This document shows positions 8,473 to 16,881 of a stretch of DNA of 64,000 bases, piece after piece. The notes under the pieces were generated by a model. It did no database searches and was not told the DNA's origin. It saw only the letters and a program-made list of their open reading frames with translations. Both the position numbers and the translations under genes were made by a program. Source of the stretch: Shewanella subflava. GTDB taxonomy: Bacteria; Pseudomonadota; Gammaproteobacteria; Enterobacterales; Shewanellaceae. The first letter of the stretch is position 1. Each line of letters opens with the position of its first letter. The stretch lies in contig NZ_JAPDMX010000033.1 of assembly GCF_025971955.1 (NCBI RefSeq), positions 371,973 through 435,972 of the forward strand, read 5' to 3'.

Positions 8473-9891
8473 ATGAGCAATTCGAGTTTTTCACAACCTG
8501 TAGTTTCTCCGCAGGACATGCCTTCAGTAATGGATCCTGCAATTGATTATGCTTTTGATCGTGAGCACATCTGGCATCCTTACACATCAATGACTCAGCC
8601 CATTGCTGCCCAGGGCGTGGTATCTGGACAAGGTTGCCAGTTAACCCTCGATGATGGCAGACACCTTATTGATGGCACCAGTTCATGGTGGGCATGTGTA
8701 CACGGTTACAGTCACCCTGAAATTATTGGCGCCATGCAGCAGCAATTGCAGCAACTCAGCCACGTTATGTTTGGCGGTATCACCCATAAACCGGCAATCG
8801 ATCTCAGTAAAGCGCTGATTAATATGACCTGCCCAGCACTGACCAAAGTGTTTTTAGCCGACTCAGGTTCAATTGCTGTTGAAGTGGCTTTAAAAATGGC
8901 TTTGCAATACTGGCAAGGCCAAAATAAACCCGCCAAACAAAAAATAATGACAGTAAAACGCGGTTATCATGGCGATACCTTTGCGGCCATGAGTGTGTGC
9001 GATCCTGATGGTGGCATGCACACAATGTTTGGGGATAATGTCACCAAGCAAGTGTTTATTCCTGCCCCGCAAACGCCATTTGGTTATAGTGCGTTACACA
9101 ACATCGCACAAGAGACTAATTACACTTTAGATAAAGCTGACATCGAGTCGTTAACCCATGCTTTTGCCACTCATCATCAGCAGGTGGCGGCGATCATTAT
9201 CGAACCCATCATGCAAGGTGCTGGCGGTATGCGCTTTTATTCGCCAGCCTATTTATCCAAACTACGCCAATTGTGTGATGACTATGACGTTTTACTTATT
9301 TTAGATGAAATCGCCACAGGCTTTGGCCGAACTGGAAAGTTATTTGCCTATGAACATGCCAATATTCAGCCCGATTTACTTTGCCTAGGTAAAGCCCTAA
9401 CGGGTGGGTACATCAGCCTTGCTGCGACGATGTGCACTGATGAAGTTGCACAAGGGATTAGTAACTCGCCAGCGGGCGTATTTATGCACGGCCCCACGTT
9501 TATGGCCAATCCCCTCGCCTGTGCGGCTGCCACCGCCAGTTTACAATTAATTAATCAACAGCAATGGCCTGCACAAATCGCTAGGATTGAAGCTCAAATG
9601 ATAGCTGAGCTAGCCGAGGCTATGGCATTTGAGCAGGTAAAAGATGTGCGCGTACTAGGTGGTGTTGGCGTGATTGAAATGCACCACACTATTAATACCG
9701 CTAAATTACAACAGGCTTTTATCGCCCAAGGCGTATGGATAAGACCCTTCAGTAATTTAATCTATATTATGCCGCCCTACATTATTAGCGCTGATCAACT
9801 TAGCCAACTCACCACAGCCATGAAAGTGGTTGCAGCTAGCATTACCGCACCTCAAAGTCATGAAGATGCAGAGTTCATTAGTCATGGGTAA
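8473..9891 (+). CDS. bioA: adenosylmethionine-8-amino-7-oxononanoate aminotransferase
   Basis: BioA transfers an amino group from SAM to 8-amino-7-oxononanoate, giving diaminopelargonate. The 472-residue class III PLP aminotransferase shows HIWHPYTSM, the substrate-site GTSSWWACVHGY, the GYHGDTFAAMSV segment, LILDEIATGFGRTG with the PLP Asp, and the Schiff-base lysine in LGKALTGGYISL. The protein is about 40 residues longer than E. coli BioA, mainly from a variable N-terminus, so a start a little downstream is possible. It is transcribed away from bioB. Confidence 0.96.
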   Translation: MSNSSFSQPVVSPQDMPSVMDPAIDYAFDREHIWHPYTSMTQPIAAQGVVSGQGCQLTLDDGRHLIDGTSSWWACVHGYSHPEIIGAMQQQLQQLSHVMFGGITHKPAIDLSKALINMTCPALTKVFLADSGSIAVEVALKMALQYWQGQNKPAKQKIMTVKRGYHGDTFAAMSVCDPDGGMHTMFGDNVTKQVFIPAPQTPFGYSALHNIAQETNYTLDKADIESLTHAFATHHQQVAAIIIEPIMQGAGGMRFYSPAYLSKLRQLCDDYDVLLILDEIATGFGRTGKLFAYEHANIQPDLLCLGKALTGGYISLAATMCTDEVAQGISNSPAGVFMHGPTFMANPLACAAATASLQLINQQQWPAQIARIEAQMIAELAEAMAFEQVKDVRVLGGVGVIEMHHTINTAKLQQAFIAQGVWIRPFSNLIYIMPPYIISADQLSQLTTAMKVVAASITAPQSHEDAEFISHG

Positions 9892-9977
9892 GCATCGAAT
9901 TGTCGATATTGCCCCATCGGCTTTATTAGCATCTACAGGCACGCGGCTAACAACATTAGTATCTAAGGTTGAGTGAT

Positions 9978-10226
9978 ATGTTTGTTCTACAAAGTGCTTT
10001 AATGCTTGTTCTACCTTTGGCTTCTTTGCTGGCTTTAATGGTTTTAATATGGAGTTTAGTCAAAAAACGCCACCCTCTTTTCTTCAAAGCCGGTGTGTTT
10101 TTTATTGTGAGTCTGATTGTACAAATTGTATTTCGCCAAACAGAATTTTGGCAAGTTGACCGCTGTCTTGATAAAGGTGGCAGTTATCAGTACTCATCAG
10201 CTAAATGTGAACACACACCTGCATGA
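9978..10226 (+). CDS. small membrane protein, unknown function
   Basis: An 82-residue product with two predicted membrane helices (about residues 5-27 and 37-52) followed by a short tail containing two cysteines (DRCLDKGG...SAKCE), probably exposed on one face of the membrane and able to form a disulphide. I do not recognise a named family. The ATG at 9978 is preferred over an in-frame TTG three codons upstream. It lies 86 bp after bioA in the same direction, so it may be read from the bioA promoter. A function cannot be given. Confidence 0.65.
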   Translation: MFVLQSALMLVLPLASLLALMVLIWSLVKKRHPLFFKAGVFFIVSLIVQIVFRQTEFWQVDRCLDKGGSYQYSSAKCEHTPA

Positions 10227-10274
10227 ACATCATATCGAGCATGGTAAAATTTAGCATGAGGTCACTCAACTTAA

Positions 10275-10334
10275 ATGCGCTAAAATTTGATGTACTAAAA
10301 TTAGATGTACTAAAATTAGATGTACTAAAATTAG
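10275..10334 (+). repeat. four tandem copies of a 15-bp unit
   Basis: Three exact copies of ATGTACTAAAATTAG (10290-10334) are preceded by one diverged copy (10275-10289). The array lies in the 206-bp gap before the binding-protein gene. If the upstream frame were translated, it would encode LKL-DV repeats, but I regard this as untranslated leader. Confidence 0.9.
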
Positions 10335-10432
10335 TTGGTTATAAACCTAAGCCATGCTTGCTGACTTGTGTTTTTACATTCAGTTCAGCGATATATAAAA
10401 TACCCTTATTAGATAACTATCCGAAAAAGCAA

Positions 10433-11197
10433 ATGAAAACAATTACAATAGCCACTGTATTTTTACTTGCTTTTCCATCATTGCTTTGGGCAAAAATCCC
10501 CTCAAAAATCACTTTAGCCACAACAAATTGGCCGCCATATACTTCTGGAATTTCGCCTGATAAACCCGGTATTGTTTATGAATATATGACCGAAATTCTG
10601 GCCCAACATGGTATAAGCTTGCGCATAGAAGTTTACCCTTGGTCGCGGGCGATCAAAATGGCAAGTGATGATAATAATATTCACGGTTTACTGACCGCGG
10701 TGCATGAAGAAGCCCCAAATTTACTGTTTACCACGACTCCAATTATGAACTACAAGGTGAACTTCTATACCGCGATGGATAATAACTGGCTGTATCAAGA
10801 TCCACGTTCACTTGATTCTATGCCTTCCCCTTTGTGTATTATTTTAGGCTACGGTTATGGCTCGCCAATTGATGAGTTTATTCATAATGAAGCCAATAAA
10901 CCTAGGCTTCATACTCTAACGGGCGGAAATGCGCAGCAAAGACTGGTCAAAATGCTTGAATATAAACGTGTGGCAGTGATTATTGAAGATGAGCTAGTTA
11001 TTCAAAGTGATACAAATAACACCGCGAATATTCGCTTTGCAGGTACCTTGAGCAACTCGCCTTTTTATGCTGCGTTCAACCCAAATCTAAGCTGGAGTCA
11101 CGAAATTGTCGCATTGCTTAATCAAGAATTGGCCAAACCTGAAAATCTTCAGCGATTACAACATTTAGTCAGCGAATATACTGCAGAACAACCATAG
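10433..11197 (+). CDS. periplasmic substrate-binding-like protein (family 3), orphan
   Basis: A 254-residue secreted protein. The frame is open much further upstream, but the residues from MKTITIATVFLLAF to LLWA form a clear signal peptide, so I start at 10433. The mature part begins with the family 3 binding-protein pattern ITLATTNWPPYT, then YEYMTEILAQHGI and VYPWSRAIKMA, a set common to the polar amino-acid-binding fold found as orphan proteins in Shewanella and Vibrio. No transporter subunits are nearby. The ligand is unknown. The leader carries a 15-bp tandem repeat. Confidence 0.75.
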   Translation: MKTITIATVFLLAFPSLLWAKIPSKITLATTNWPPYTSGISPDKPGIVYEYMTEILAQHGISLRIEVYPWSRAIKMASDDNNIHGLLTAVHEEAPNLLFTTTPIMNYKVNFYTAMDNNWLYQDPRSLDSMPSPLCIILGYGYGSPIDEFIHNEANKPRLHTLTGGNAQQRLVKMLEYKRVAVIIEDELVIQSDTNNTANIRFAGTLSNSPFYAAFNPNLSWSHEIVALLNQELAKPENLQRLQHLVSEYTAEQP

Positions 11198-11389
11198 CAT
11201 TACCACCAAGATCCATACTTAACCTAACTCAATAAAGCGATCATTGGGCGCTATTAGCCAACACGCTTTGCTGAAAATTTTGATAGCCAGTGCTTGCAAC
11301 AACTTCAGCCCCACACTTAACTAACCTCAGATCGAGATAATAAACACGCCTATTTGACGTTAATTTGCTTTAAACAAAGAAGTACAATG

Positions 11390-12040
11390 CTAACGCACAA
11401 ATTTGAGGATATGCCCTTTAAAGGGATTGATAAGATATTCAGTGTGAATAGGTTTCAAATGCACTGAGCTAAAACCAAACTCAATCATTTTATTACTCAG
11501 TTTATTTTTATTGCCTCTACCCGGGTCAACCAAAATCATTTCACAGTGTGGTTTAGCATGAGCATTTATAAAGTTAGCGAGTAATTCAACATGTTCGTCT
11601 TCGTAAAGCAGATCACTGCCAATAATCAAATCAAATAAACCTAAACTGTCGTCATGGTTTGCCCAATCAGCTTGTTGGTATGCAATGGGTTTATCTTGAT
11701 TCAACAGCGTATTTCGAAGTAAAAACTTACCCACTTCAGGATGATAATCTGTAGCTGTGATATCTGCGTGCTTTTTATTTAGCATTAAACTGGTTAATGC
11801 CATACCACAGCCAATTTCAAGAATCCTTTTTTTGCCCGTGTCATACTCAGAAATATAATGCGCTAACACTAAACTGGAAGGCCAGATGACGCCAAATAAA
11901 GGCCAAGTTGCAGATGAAATACCCAGCTTTTCTGCAATGCCTTGGGGATCATCAAATTCTTGATTATCACGAAGTGTACAAAGGTGAATATCGGTTTTAC
12001 CAAACTCAACGGTTTGGTAGCGTAAACGTAAATTTGTCAT
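11390..12040 (-). CDS. class I SAM-dependent methyltransferase
   Basis: A 216-residue methyltransferase of the seven-strand fold. Motif I is LEIGCGMALTSL, followed by the acidic loop ITATDYHPEV, then DLIIGSDLLYE and VDPGRG. This motif set and the preceding GVIWPSSLVLAHY are like the METTL-type (Methyltransf_16) protein methyltransferases. The long frame starts 31 codons earlier, but the region from the ATG at 12040 onward is the part that resembles the family, and an AGGCAG lies just upstream. The substrate is unknown. It is a single gene convergent with the binding protein. Confidence 0.75.
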   Translation of the reverse strand: MTNLRLRYQTVEFGKTDIHLCTLRDNQEFDDPQGIAEKLGISSATWPLFGVIWPSSLVLAHYISEYDTGKKRILEIGCGMALTSLMLNKKHADITATDYHPEVGKFLLRNTLLNQDKPIAYQQADWANHDDSLGLFDLIIGSDLLYEDEHVELLANFINAHAKPHCEMILVDPGRGNKNKLSNKMIEFGFSSVHLKPIHTEYLINPFKGHILKFVR

Positions 12041-12260
12041 TTGGCTGCCTAATGATTGGCGCTCAGCCAGGTATCTATGATAAATGACAAAACGAAGGGA
12101 GCTCAACGGTATACTAAATGGGCTTAAAGGCAATGTATTTAAGCTTAATTCTAGTTTTTTAAGCTAATCTCGGGTTATTAAGCGGATCGCTGATATTACA
12201 TAGGTATGAATAAGCCCTCTGCTTTGCTAAAGATAATTTAACTTATGTTATTTATTTGGT

Positions 12261-12276
12261 ATATTGTATACAATAT
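12261..12276. promoter_or_regulatory. perfect 16-bp palindrome, probable operator
   Basis: ATATTGTATACAATAT is its own reverse complement. It lies 20 bp upstream of the aldolase start and ~130 bp downstream of the divergent methyltransferase gene's flank. The core TTGTATACAA resembles operators of the GntR (FadR/FCD) regulators, which often control aldolase-type catabolic genes. No regulator gene is adjacent, so the controlling protein is not identified. Confidence 0.6.
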
Positions 12277-12295
12277 TGCTTTAACAAGAGGAAAT

Positions 12296-13267
12296 ATGAT
12301 GGAACTAACTAGTACAGATTGGCGATATACCGTTATGCCGGCCGTGTTTACATGGCTTAAAGAGTCAGAGTCTGGCGCCCTTGAAATTGATTATGAAGCT
12401 ACACAAAAATACGCTGCAGGTATTTTAAAAGTTCAAGGAAAAGGTGGTACCAGAATGGGTGGGCTTGTTGGCTCAGGCACCCTAGGTGAAAATAGCTACC
12501 TAAGCTCTGAACAGCGTCTTTCTTTACTACAAGCCCTTTCTGTTGTTGCCAAAGAATACAATGTACCGCTGATCAGTGGTGCCGCGGCGGAAACAAAAGA
12601 AGAGCTAGCCAAAATCGTTAAGGAACTTGCAACAGTCGGAGTGGATACCGTAATGGTGATGCCACCAAAAACTAAGCAAGCGCCTTCGGAAGAAGAAATG
12701 TATGCCTACTATGAGCTTTCTGCAAAGGCAGCTAAAGAGGCAGGCGTAACTATTATGCCTTATAACAACCCTGATGCTGCTGGATATCATGCACTTTCAA
12801 CAGATATTCTTAAAAGACTTGCTGTTTTACCTGAAGTCACTGCACTGAAAATATCAACAATTGATGTATCTATTATTGAAACGCTGATGTTGCAGAACAA
12901 AGATTTAAAAATCTTAGCCGGTGTAGACACTGTTACAATACATGCAGGACTTGCAGGAGCATGCGGTGGAATTACAGGTGTTGGTTGTATATTCCCCAAA
13001 GCGAGTGTGACGATGCAGGAGTATGTTAATAAGGGAGAATGGGCTGAGGCAAACAAAATTTCTCAGGCAATGAATTCCATTTCATATCTCGACGCTCAGC
13101 CGTTGTTATTGGAATACCTTAAGTTTGCTTTTGGAATTCACCATAATGATGCAGCAGGCGGGCTTCGTACCTTTGGTCACAAATTAACTCAACAGCAAAT
13201 TGATGATGTTCGTGCAAGATACACTCTTGCAAAACAAAGACTTGAACTTCTAGATTTGATCGACTGA
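12296..13267 (+). CDS. DapA/N-acetylneuraminate lyase family aldolase
   Basis: A 323-residue class I aldolase of the dihydrodipicolinate synthase superfamily. The Schiff-base lysine is in VTALKISTID and the proton-relay tyrosine in MPYNNPDAAGY; the glycine-rich pocket segment is GSGTLGENSYLS. The pattern differs from true DapA (GTTGES), so the substrate is probably another 2-oxo acid; this cannot be decided by eye. The start at 12296 has AAGAGGA upstream; the 17-codon extension would run over the palindrome at 12261 and is rejected. A strong terminator follows. It stands alone, without a sugar-acid operon. Confidence 0.75.
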   Translation: MMELTSTDWRYTVMPAVFTWLKESESGALEIDYEATQKYAAGILKVQGKGGTRMGGLVGSGTLGENSYLSSEQRLSLLQALSVVAKEYNVPLISGAAAETKEELAKIVKELATVGVDTVMVMPPKTKQAPSEEEMYAYYELSAKAAKEAGVTIMPYNNPDAAGYHALSTDILKRLAVLPEVTALKISTIDVSIIETLMLQNKDLKILAGVDTVTIHAGLAGACGGITGVGCIFPKASVTMQEYVNKGEWAEANKISQAMNSISYLDAQPLLLEYLKFAFGIHHNDAAGGLRTFGHKLTQQQIDDVRARYTLAKQRLELLDLID

Positions 13268-13283
13268 TCATTGCATTTCAAAC

Positions 13284-13312
13284 AAAAAAGCTCCTTTTTA
13301 TGGAGCTTTTTT
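13284..13312 (+). terminator. intrinsic terminator of the aldolase gene
   Basis: Inverted repeat AAAAAAGCTCC / GGAGCTTTTTT with a 7-nt loop, 16 bases after the stop, ending in a run of six T. Confidence 0.9.
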
Positions 13313-13549
13313 GTAACTGCATCTAAAGCAATGACTTTATTGCTTCATCACCATGTTACACGCTATTTAAGCGGCGTCGCCTACTCTTGATTTCACAAAG
13401 TATGACACCATAGGGTGTGCATTAATAAATGCCCTTAAATTTTTGTGCCACTGTATAAGCACATCTTTATCTGACTAACCTTTTGCTTTTTAAAAAGGGG
13501 AAATAAAGTCTAAATCACAGCTGCATATTAAGTCTGTTAAGGTGAGTGG

Positions 13550-14818
13550 CTAGACCTCATAAACCTGTATGCGATTACGTCCACCATGTTTAGCTTGATA
13601 GAGCGCAATATCTGCGTGTTTTATGTGGGATTCCAAACGAATATCGCTGATGGGTATTTGAGTTAAACCTAGACTAACGGTAATGGATAAGTTGAGTTGC
13701 TTATTGATGCTAAAGCTCGTTTCTTCAATAGCGGTTCGAAACTGTTCAAACTTACCTACGTTGTAATTTATATCTGTCTTTTGCATCAATACGATAAACT
13801 CTTCTCCACCATAACGACAGATAAGATCGCTATCTCTAAAGAATTTTTTTAGCCGATTTGCTAATTGAGTCAGTACTATATCTCCCACGTCATGACCGTG
13901 AGTGTCATTGATGTGTTTAAAATGATCGATGTCGATAAGTGCGAGTGTATGCAGGGCAAAATTGCCATCTGCAAAAGTATTCGTTACTGCTTGCTCAAAG
14001 CCACGTCGATTGAGTAATCCCGTGAGCGGATCTTGTGACGCAAGATGAGTAAGCTTTTCGACTTTTGTAACTTCATTGGTGACATCACGTTCAACCGCGG
14101 CAAAATAGATGATTTGTCCTAAGCTATTTTTCAGCGGGAATATATTCATATCAAGCCAATAGGGCACGCCAGTTTTACTGTAGTTAACTATGATTTCTCT
14201 AACATCGTGATCGTTCCTAAGGGCGTCTCTAATTCTTGAGCGAGTGTCTTTGTCTGTATCTGTGCCTTGTAAAAAATGCGGTGTCTTGCCAATGGCCTCA
14301 TCAGGCTCGTAGCCGGTAAGTTTTGTAAAGGCATGATTGACGTATACAATTTGCGGGTCATCGGCATCGGCTTTCGTAATAACGATGATATCGTTGGCAT
14401 TCGCGACGATTGATTCGAATGGCACTGCAACTTTTGTACTGGTGATATCAATAAAACTGACAATGATGAATTTGATTGTGCCATCTTGGTTAAATTTTGG
14501 GGATGCATTGCAAAGTACCCAAGTAATGTCGCTAGAAGAACTATCACAAACCCCAACTTCGACATTAGAAATCGATTGTTTAGTGCGGATAACGATACTG
14601 ACGGGATAGTCTTCAAAAGCCAGTCGATTACCTTTAGTAGAGACAAAATGCCATTGGGGATCATAAGCATCTTTATTAAGCACTTGGTTTTCTGTCAGCC
14701 TCAAAATATTCAAAGCGCGGGGGTTGGCATAAATAATTTCAGTTGTAGCACTGTGAACCACCACACCTTCAAATAGTGACTCGACTAACTCAAAAGGGGA
14801 TATTGAAGTAAGTTCCAT
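13550..14818 (-). CDS. PAS-PAS diguanylate cyclase
   Basis: A 422-residue cytoplasmic signalling protein with no membrane segment. Order: an N-terminal PAS (about 10-125, with HSATTEIIYANPRALNIL), a second PAS plus PAC (about 135-255, with VNHAFTKLTGYEPDEAIGK and a GTDTDKDTR loop), then a GGDEF domain (260-420). The active site reads YGGEEF, and the LIDIDHFKHINDTHGH metal/substrate motif is complete, so it should make c-di-GMP. An RxxD-type inhibitory site is not obvious. The second PAS resembles LOV-like folds but its photoactive Cys motif (NCRFLQ) is replaced by TPHFLQ, so it is not a flavin photoreceptor. It is a single gene. Confidence 0.9.
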   Translation of the reverse strand: MELTSISPFELVESLFEGVVVHSATTEIIYANPRALNILRLTENQVLNKDAYDPQWHFVSTKGNRLAFEDYPVSIVIRTKQSISNVEVGVCDSSSSDITWVLCNASPKFNQDGTIKFIIVSFIDITSTKVAVPFESIVANANDIIVITKADADDPQIVYVNHAFTKLTGYEPDEAIGKTPHFLQGTDTDKDTRSRIRDALRNDHDVREIIVNYSKTGVPYWLDMNIFPLKNSLGQIIYFAAVERDVTNEVTKVEKLTHLASQDPLTGLLNRRGFEQAVTNTFADGNFALHTLALIDIDHFKHINDTHGHDVGDIVLTQLANRLKKFFRDSDLICRYGGEEFIVLMQKTDINYNVGKFEQFRTAIEETSFSINKQLNLSITVSLGLTQIPISDIRLESHIKHADIALYQAKHGGRNRIQVYEV

Positions 14819-14995
14819 TTATTTGCCTATTATTTATACCCTTAAGTGATTATAGGCAATAAATAAATTATTACTAGGCTTATATACCCAAGCAATTCTC
14901 GCTAACCCCTGAAAAATAAACTAAATACCTTAATAAAATCAGACTCTCATCATGTTGGCAGATAACGATGACTCACATATCATCAGCCTTTACAC

Positions 14996-15036
14996 ACTAA
15001 CAGCCTTACTGAATCTGGATTTAGCAGCTTGTTAGT
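14996..15036 (-). repeat. possible attC relic at the left end of the array
   Basis: Minus strand: ACTAACAAGC is mirrored by GGCTGTTAGT 21 bases later (two mismatches in the arms). Spacing is shorter than normal attC sites, so this is either a deleted attC or chance. It lies 17 bp after the last small ORF of the array, where an attC would be expected. Confidence 0.35.
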
Positions 15037-15052
15037 CGCTGGCAGATTAACT

Positions 15053-15148
15053 TTAGGCGCTAGCCATCTTTACTAAAAACAACATAAAACCGCTAAAAAA
15101 TAGTAAGCCAAGGATGACCATTATGGTTAATGTTTTAGATTCGGTCAT
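15053..15148 (-). CDS. 31-residue single-pass membrane peptide
   Basis: A small ORF starting MTESKTLTIMVIL and containing one hydrophobic helix of about 20 residues (TIMVILGLL to LFLV) ending KMASA. Its ATG directly follows the TAA of the upstream 27-codon ORF (TAAATG), a coupling arrangement that supports real translation. It is followed by a possible attC, so the pair may be a cassette. No family is recognised. The evidence is architecture only. Confidence 0.4.
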   Translation of the reverse strand: MTESKTLTIMVILGLLFFSGFMLFLVKMASA

Positions 15149-15232
15149 TTATTTCAAGAGAGCAAATTTACTCAAAAGCCCTGTCCCAATGAGTGCTGCT
15201 TCAACTAGGTTTTCTTTAGTTTGTATATTCAT
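15149..15232 (-). CDS. 27-residue peptide upstream of the small membrane peptide
   Basis: A short ORF beginning MNIQTKENLVEAALIGTG with an AAAGGATG Shine-Dalgarno sequence six bases before its ATG (minus strand), unusually good for such a short frame. The product is amphipathic with a hydrophobic GTGLLSKFALL end. It abuts the 31-residue ORF. It could be a leader peptide or part of a two-peptide system (for example a bacteriocin- or toxin-like pair); nothing in the sequence decides this. Confidence 0.35.
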   Translation of the reverse strand: MNIQTKENLVEAALIGTGLLSKFALLK

Positions 15233-15369
15233 TTGAGCATCCTTTCTGCGATTAACCATAACCAGTTAAGATAGGTAGTATTTGAAAGTAATAGCGAGTC
15301 AGCAAGCAAAGAAAGACAACACCAGAACATTTGTTTTAGAAGATGATAACGACTCACATATCTGTGATT

Positions 15370-15684
15370 TTACAACTGCATCAATTCTTTCTTTTTAGAA
15401 CTAAATTCAACTTCAGAGATCACACCTTTTTCTTTGAGTGAATGAAGTTTTGCAATTTCATCAGCTATGCCGTCGATGGAAGACGTCTTCTTTTCTGGAG
15501 TGATAAAACACCAGATTAAAGCGATTAACCAACCAGTCCCCCACAATAAGCCACCAAAGATATTAATAAGGATTATTGGAATTTTATATGGGTGATTTCT
15601 CTTCAGTGCAACAATTGCTGGAAGCAGGGCTATTGGAATTACAACTAGAACAATAATCAATTGCCAAATGCTAATGCCTAACAT
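15370..15684 (-). CDS. superinfection-immunity-like membrane protein with SHOCT tail
   Basis: A 104-residue protein. Two membrane helices (about 6-26 and 36-61) enclose a short loop with LKRNHPYKIP, and the second helix carries GGLLWGTGWLIALIWCF. This matches the pattern of the phage T4 Imm-type superinfection immunity family (hairpin membrane protein with NxxxGWxxxGWxxALxW). The C-terminal 30 residues (EIAKLHSLKEKGVISEVEF...) are a SHOCT motif, a short oligomerisation helix pair. It lies in the integron-like array, ~90 bp after an attC-like site, so it is probably cassette cargo with a possible anti-phage role. Function is inferred from family only. Confidence 0.65.
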   Translation of the reverse strand: MLGISIWQLIIVLVVIPIALLPAIVALKRNHPYKIPIILINIFGGLLWGTGWLIALIWCFITPEKKTSSIDGIADEIAKLHSLKEKGVISEVEFSSKKKELMQL

Positions 15685-15773
15685 AGTAAAACCTCAAAAT
15701 ATTAATGAAAACAGCTAAATAATACCATGATGCAGTAAATATAATGTGCATATTAAGTTGATATAACCACCAC

Positions 15774-15850
15774 AACGCCGCAATAAGCGGCTTAAAATAG
15801 TTCGCTAAAATTAGCGAGGCACGAGCAAAAGCCAACTGTTTTTTAAAAAT
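15774..15850 (-). repeat. attC site (CAGTTGG family)
   Basis: Minus strand: AAAACAGTTGG, a variable centre, then TTTTAAGCCGCTTATTGCGG and the core GCGTTG. The same order and spacing occur in the attC at 19277-19373 (ACAGTTGG ... TTTTTAGCCTCTTAATGAGG CGTTGG). The outer left box is not conserved, so this copy is partly degraded. Reading across it produced a spurious 84-codon ORF, which I reject as a gene. Confidence 0.6.
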
Positions 15851-16064
15851 CATGCCACCCATTTTTGAACAAGTAACATAACTCGTCTTCATAGCTTTAG
15901 CTAGAGGTATACTTGTTGTACTCAACTCACCTATTTATATCGATATGCCTAAAATATTAACGTTTAATGAGTCGTTTATTCATCATTTTCAAAATTCGGC
16001 ACAGCAGAAAAACTTGATAAGCATCAAGTATCAGGTGAATTGGAATTTGGTTGGGGATTGTAAC

Positions 16065-16685
16065 TTAAACGCTCAGCCAGCGCTGGCAATTTGCTGCACC
16101 TTGTCGTCGTTTGCGGTCTACATGTTCACAATACTCAGTGAGTGCGGGTAATGTGCCCACCGCCCCTTTGAATAATGCACCAAACTCTGTGGTGATTTTA
16201 AGCCAGTTTTCAGCTGGAATATTCAACCTGCTAAGAATGTGCTGACTACTGGCGCTAATAGCACCACGCTTATCTTGTCGAATAATCCGACCGGTATCTT
16301 CAACTAAGACGATGTAGTCTTTGACACTAAACATAAGCCCGTTAGGCATATTGAGCCGTTCATTACCCACAAACGGTAATAGCCCTGTTGGTTGCTCACC
16401 TTTCACCGCTGAATTTATTCGGCGTTGAATACTGGTGTAATCAGAAGTTTCAGGCGTGGCTGCCATTTGGGCGCGAATTGGATTTAAATCCACATACGCC
16501 ATACAGGCTAACAATGCGGCTTCATCTAATAATGCCTGCGATTTAAAACGCCCTTCCCAGAACCGGCCTGTGCACTTGTCTTCTTTGTTGGCCATTCTGG
16601 CGATGGGCTCACTAAGTGAACGCATAAACCAACTAATGTTATTTTTGTTTTCATCAGCGTTTACGGTATTCAGTAAGGCATTCAT
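16065..16685 (-). pseudogene. 5'-truncated transposase of the IS200/REP-associated (Y1) type
   Basis: The 206 residues match the C-terminal two-thirds of the ~320-residue Y1-like transposases common in Shewanella: WFMRSLSEPIARMANKED, then CTGRFWEGRFKSQALLDE, then MAYVDLNPIRA and the DYTSIQRRI segment. The N-terminal HUH nuclease part, which would hold the histidine pair, is missing: the 160 bases upstream of the frame show no trace of it. It is therefore inactive. Its insertion separates the left cassettes from those at 18.1-20.0 kb. Confidence 0.75.
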
Positions 16686-16881
16686 TAGCTATGATGGGGC
16701 ATGTTATTCCTTTTATTTTATTCCTTAAAGAATTCAATAATATCAATAAATTGATATTTAACTAGCGCTTACTTATACTTTTGGGAATATTGTTTAAAGT
16801 CATGCTTGACTTAAGTTTCAATAAATACCTAAAAATACCAAATAATAACGTGTGGTAGGTAATAGCGGAGTTTTAAAAAGA

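Noticed and set aside
10223..10432. N-terminal extension of the second binding protein
   Set aside because: It places 70 residues, including translated tandem repeats, before a clear signal peptide.
15671..15925. 84-codon minus-strand ORF
   Set aside because: It is a read-through of the attC at 15774-15850; the translated KKQLAFARAS-type segment is the attC itself.
15945..16151. 68-codon plus-strand ORF overlapping the transposase remnant
   Set aside because: Lies antisense to the transposase 3' end and has no ribosome site or family resemblance.
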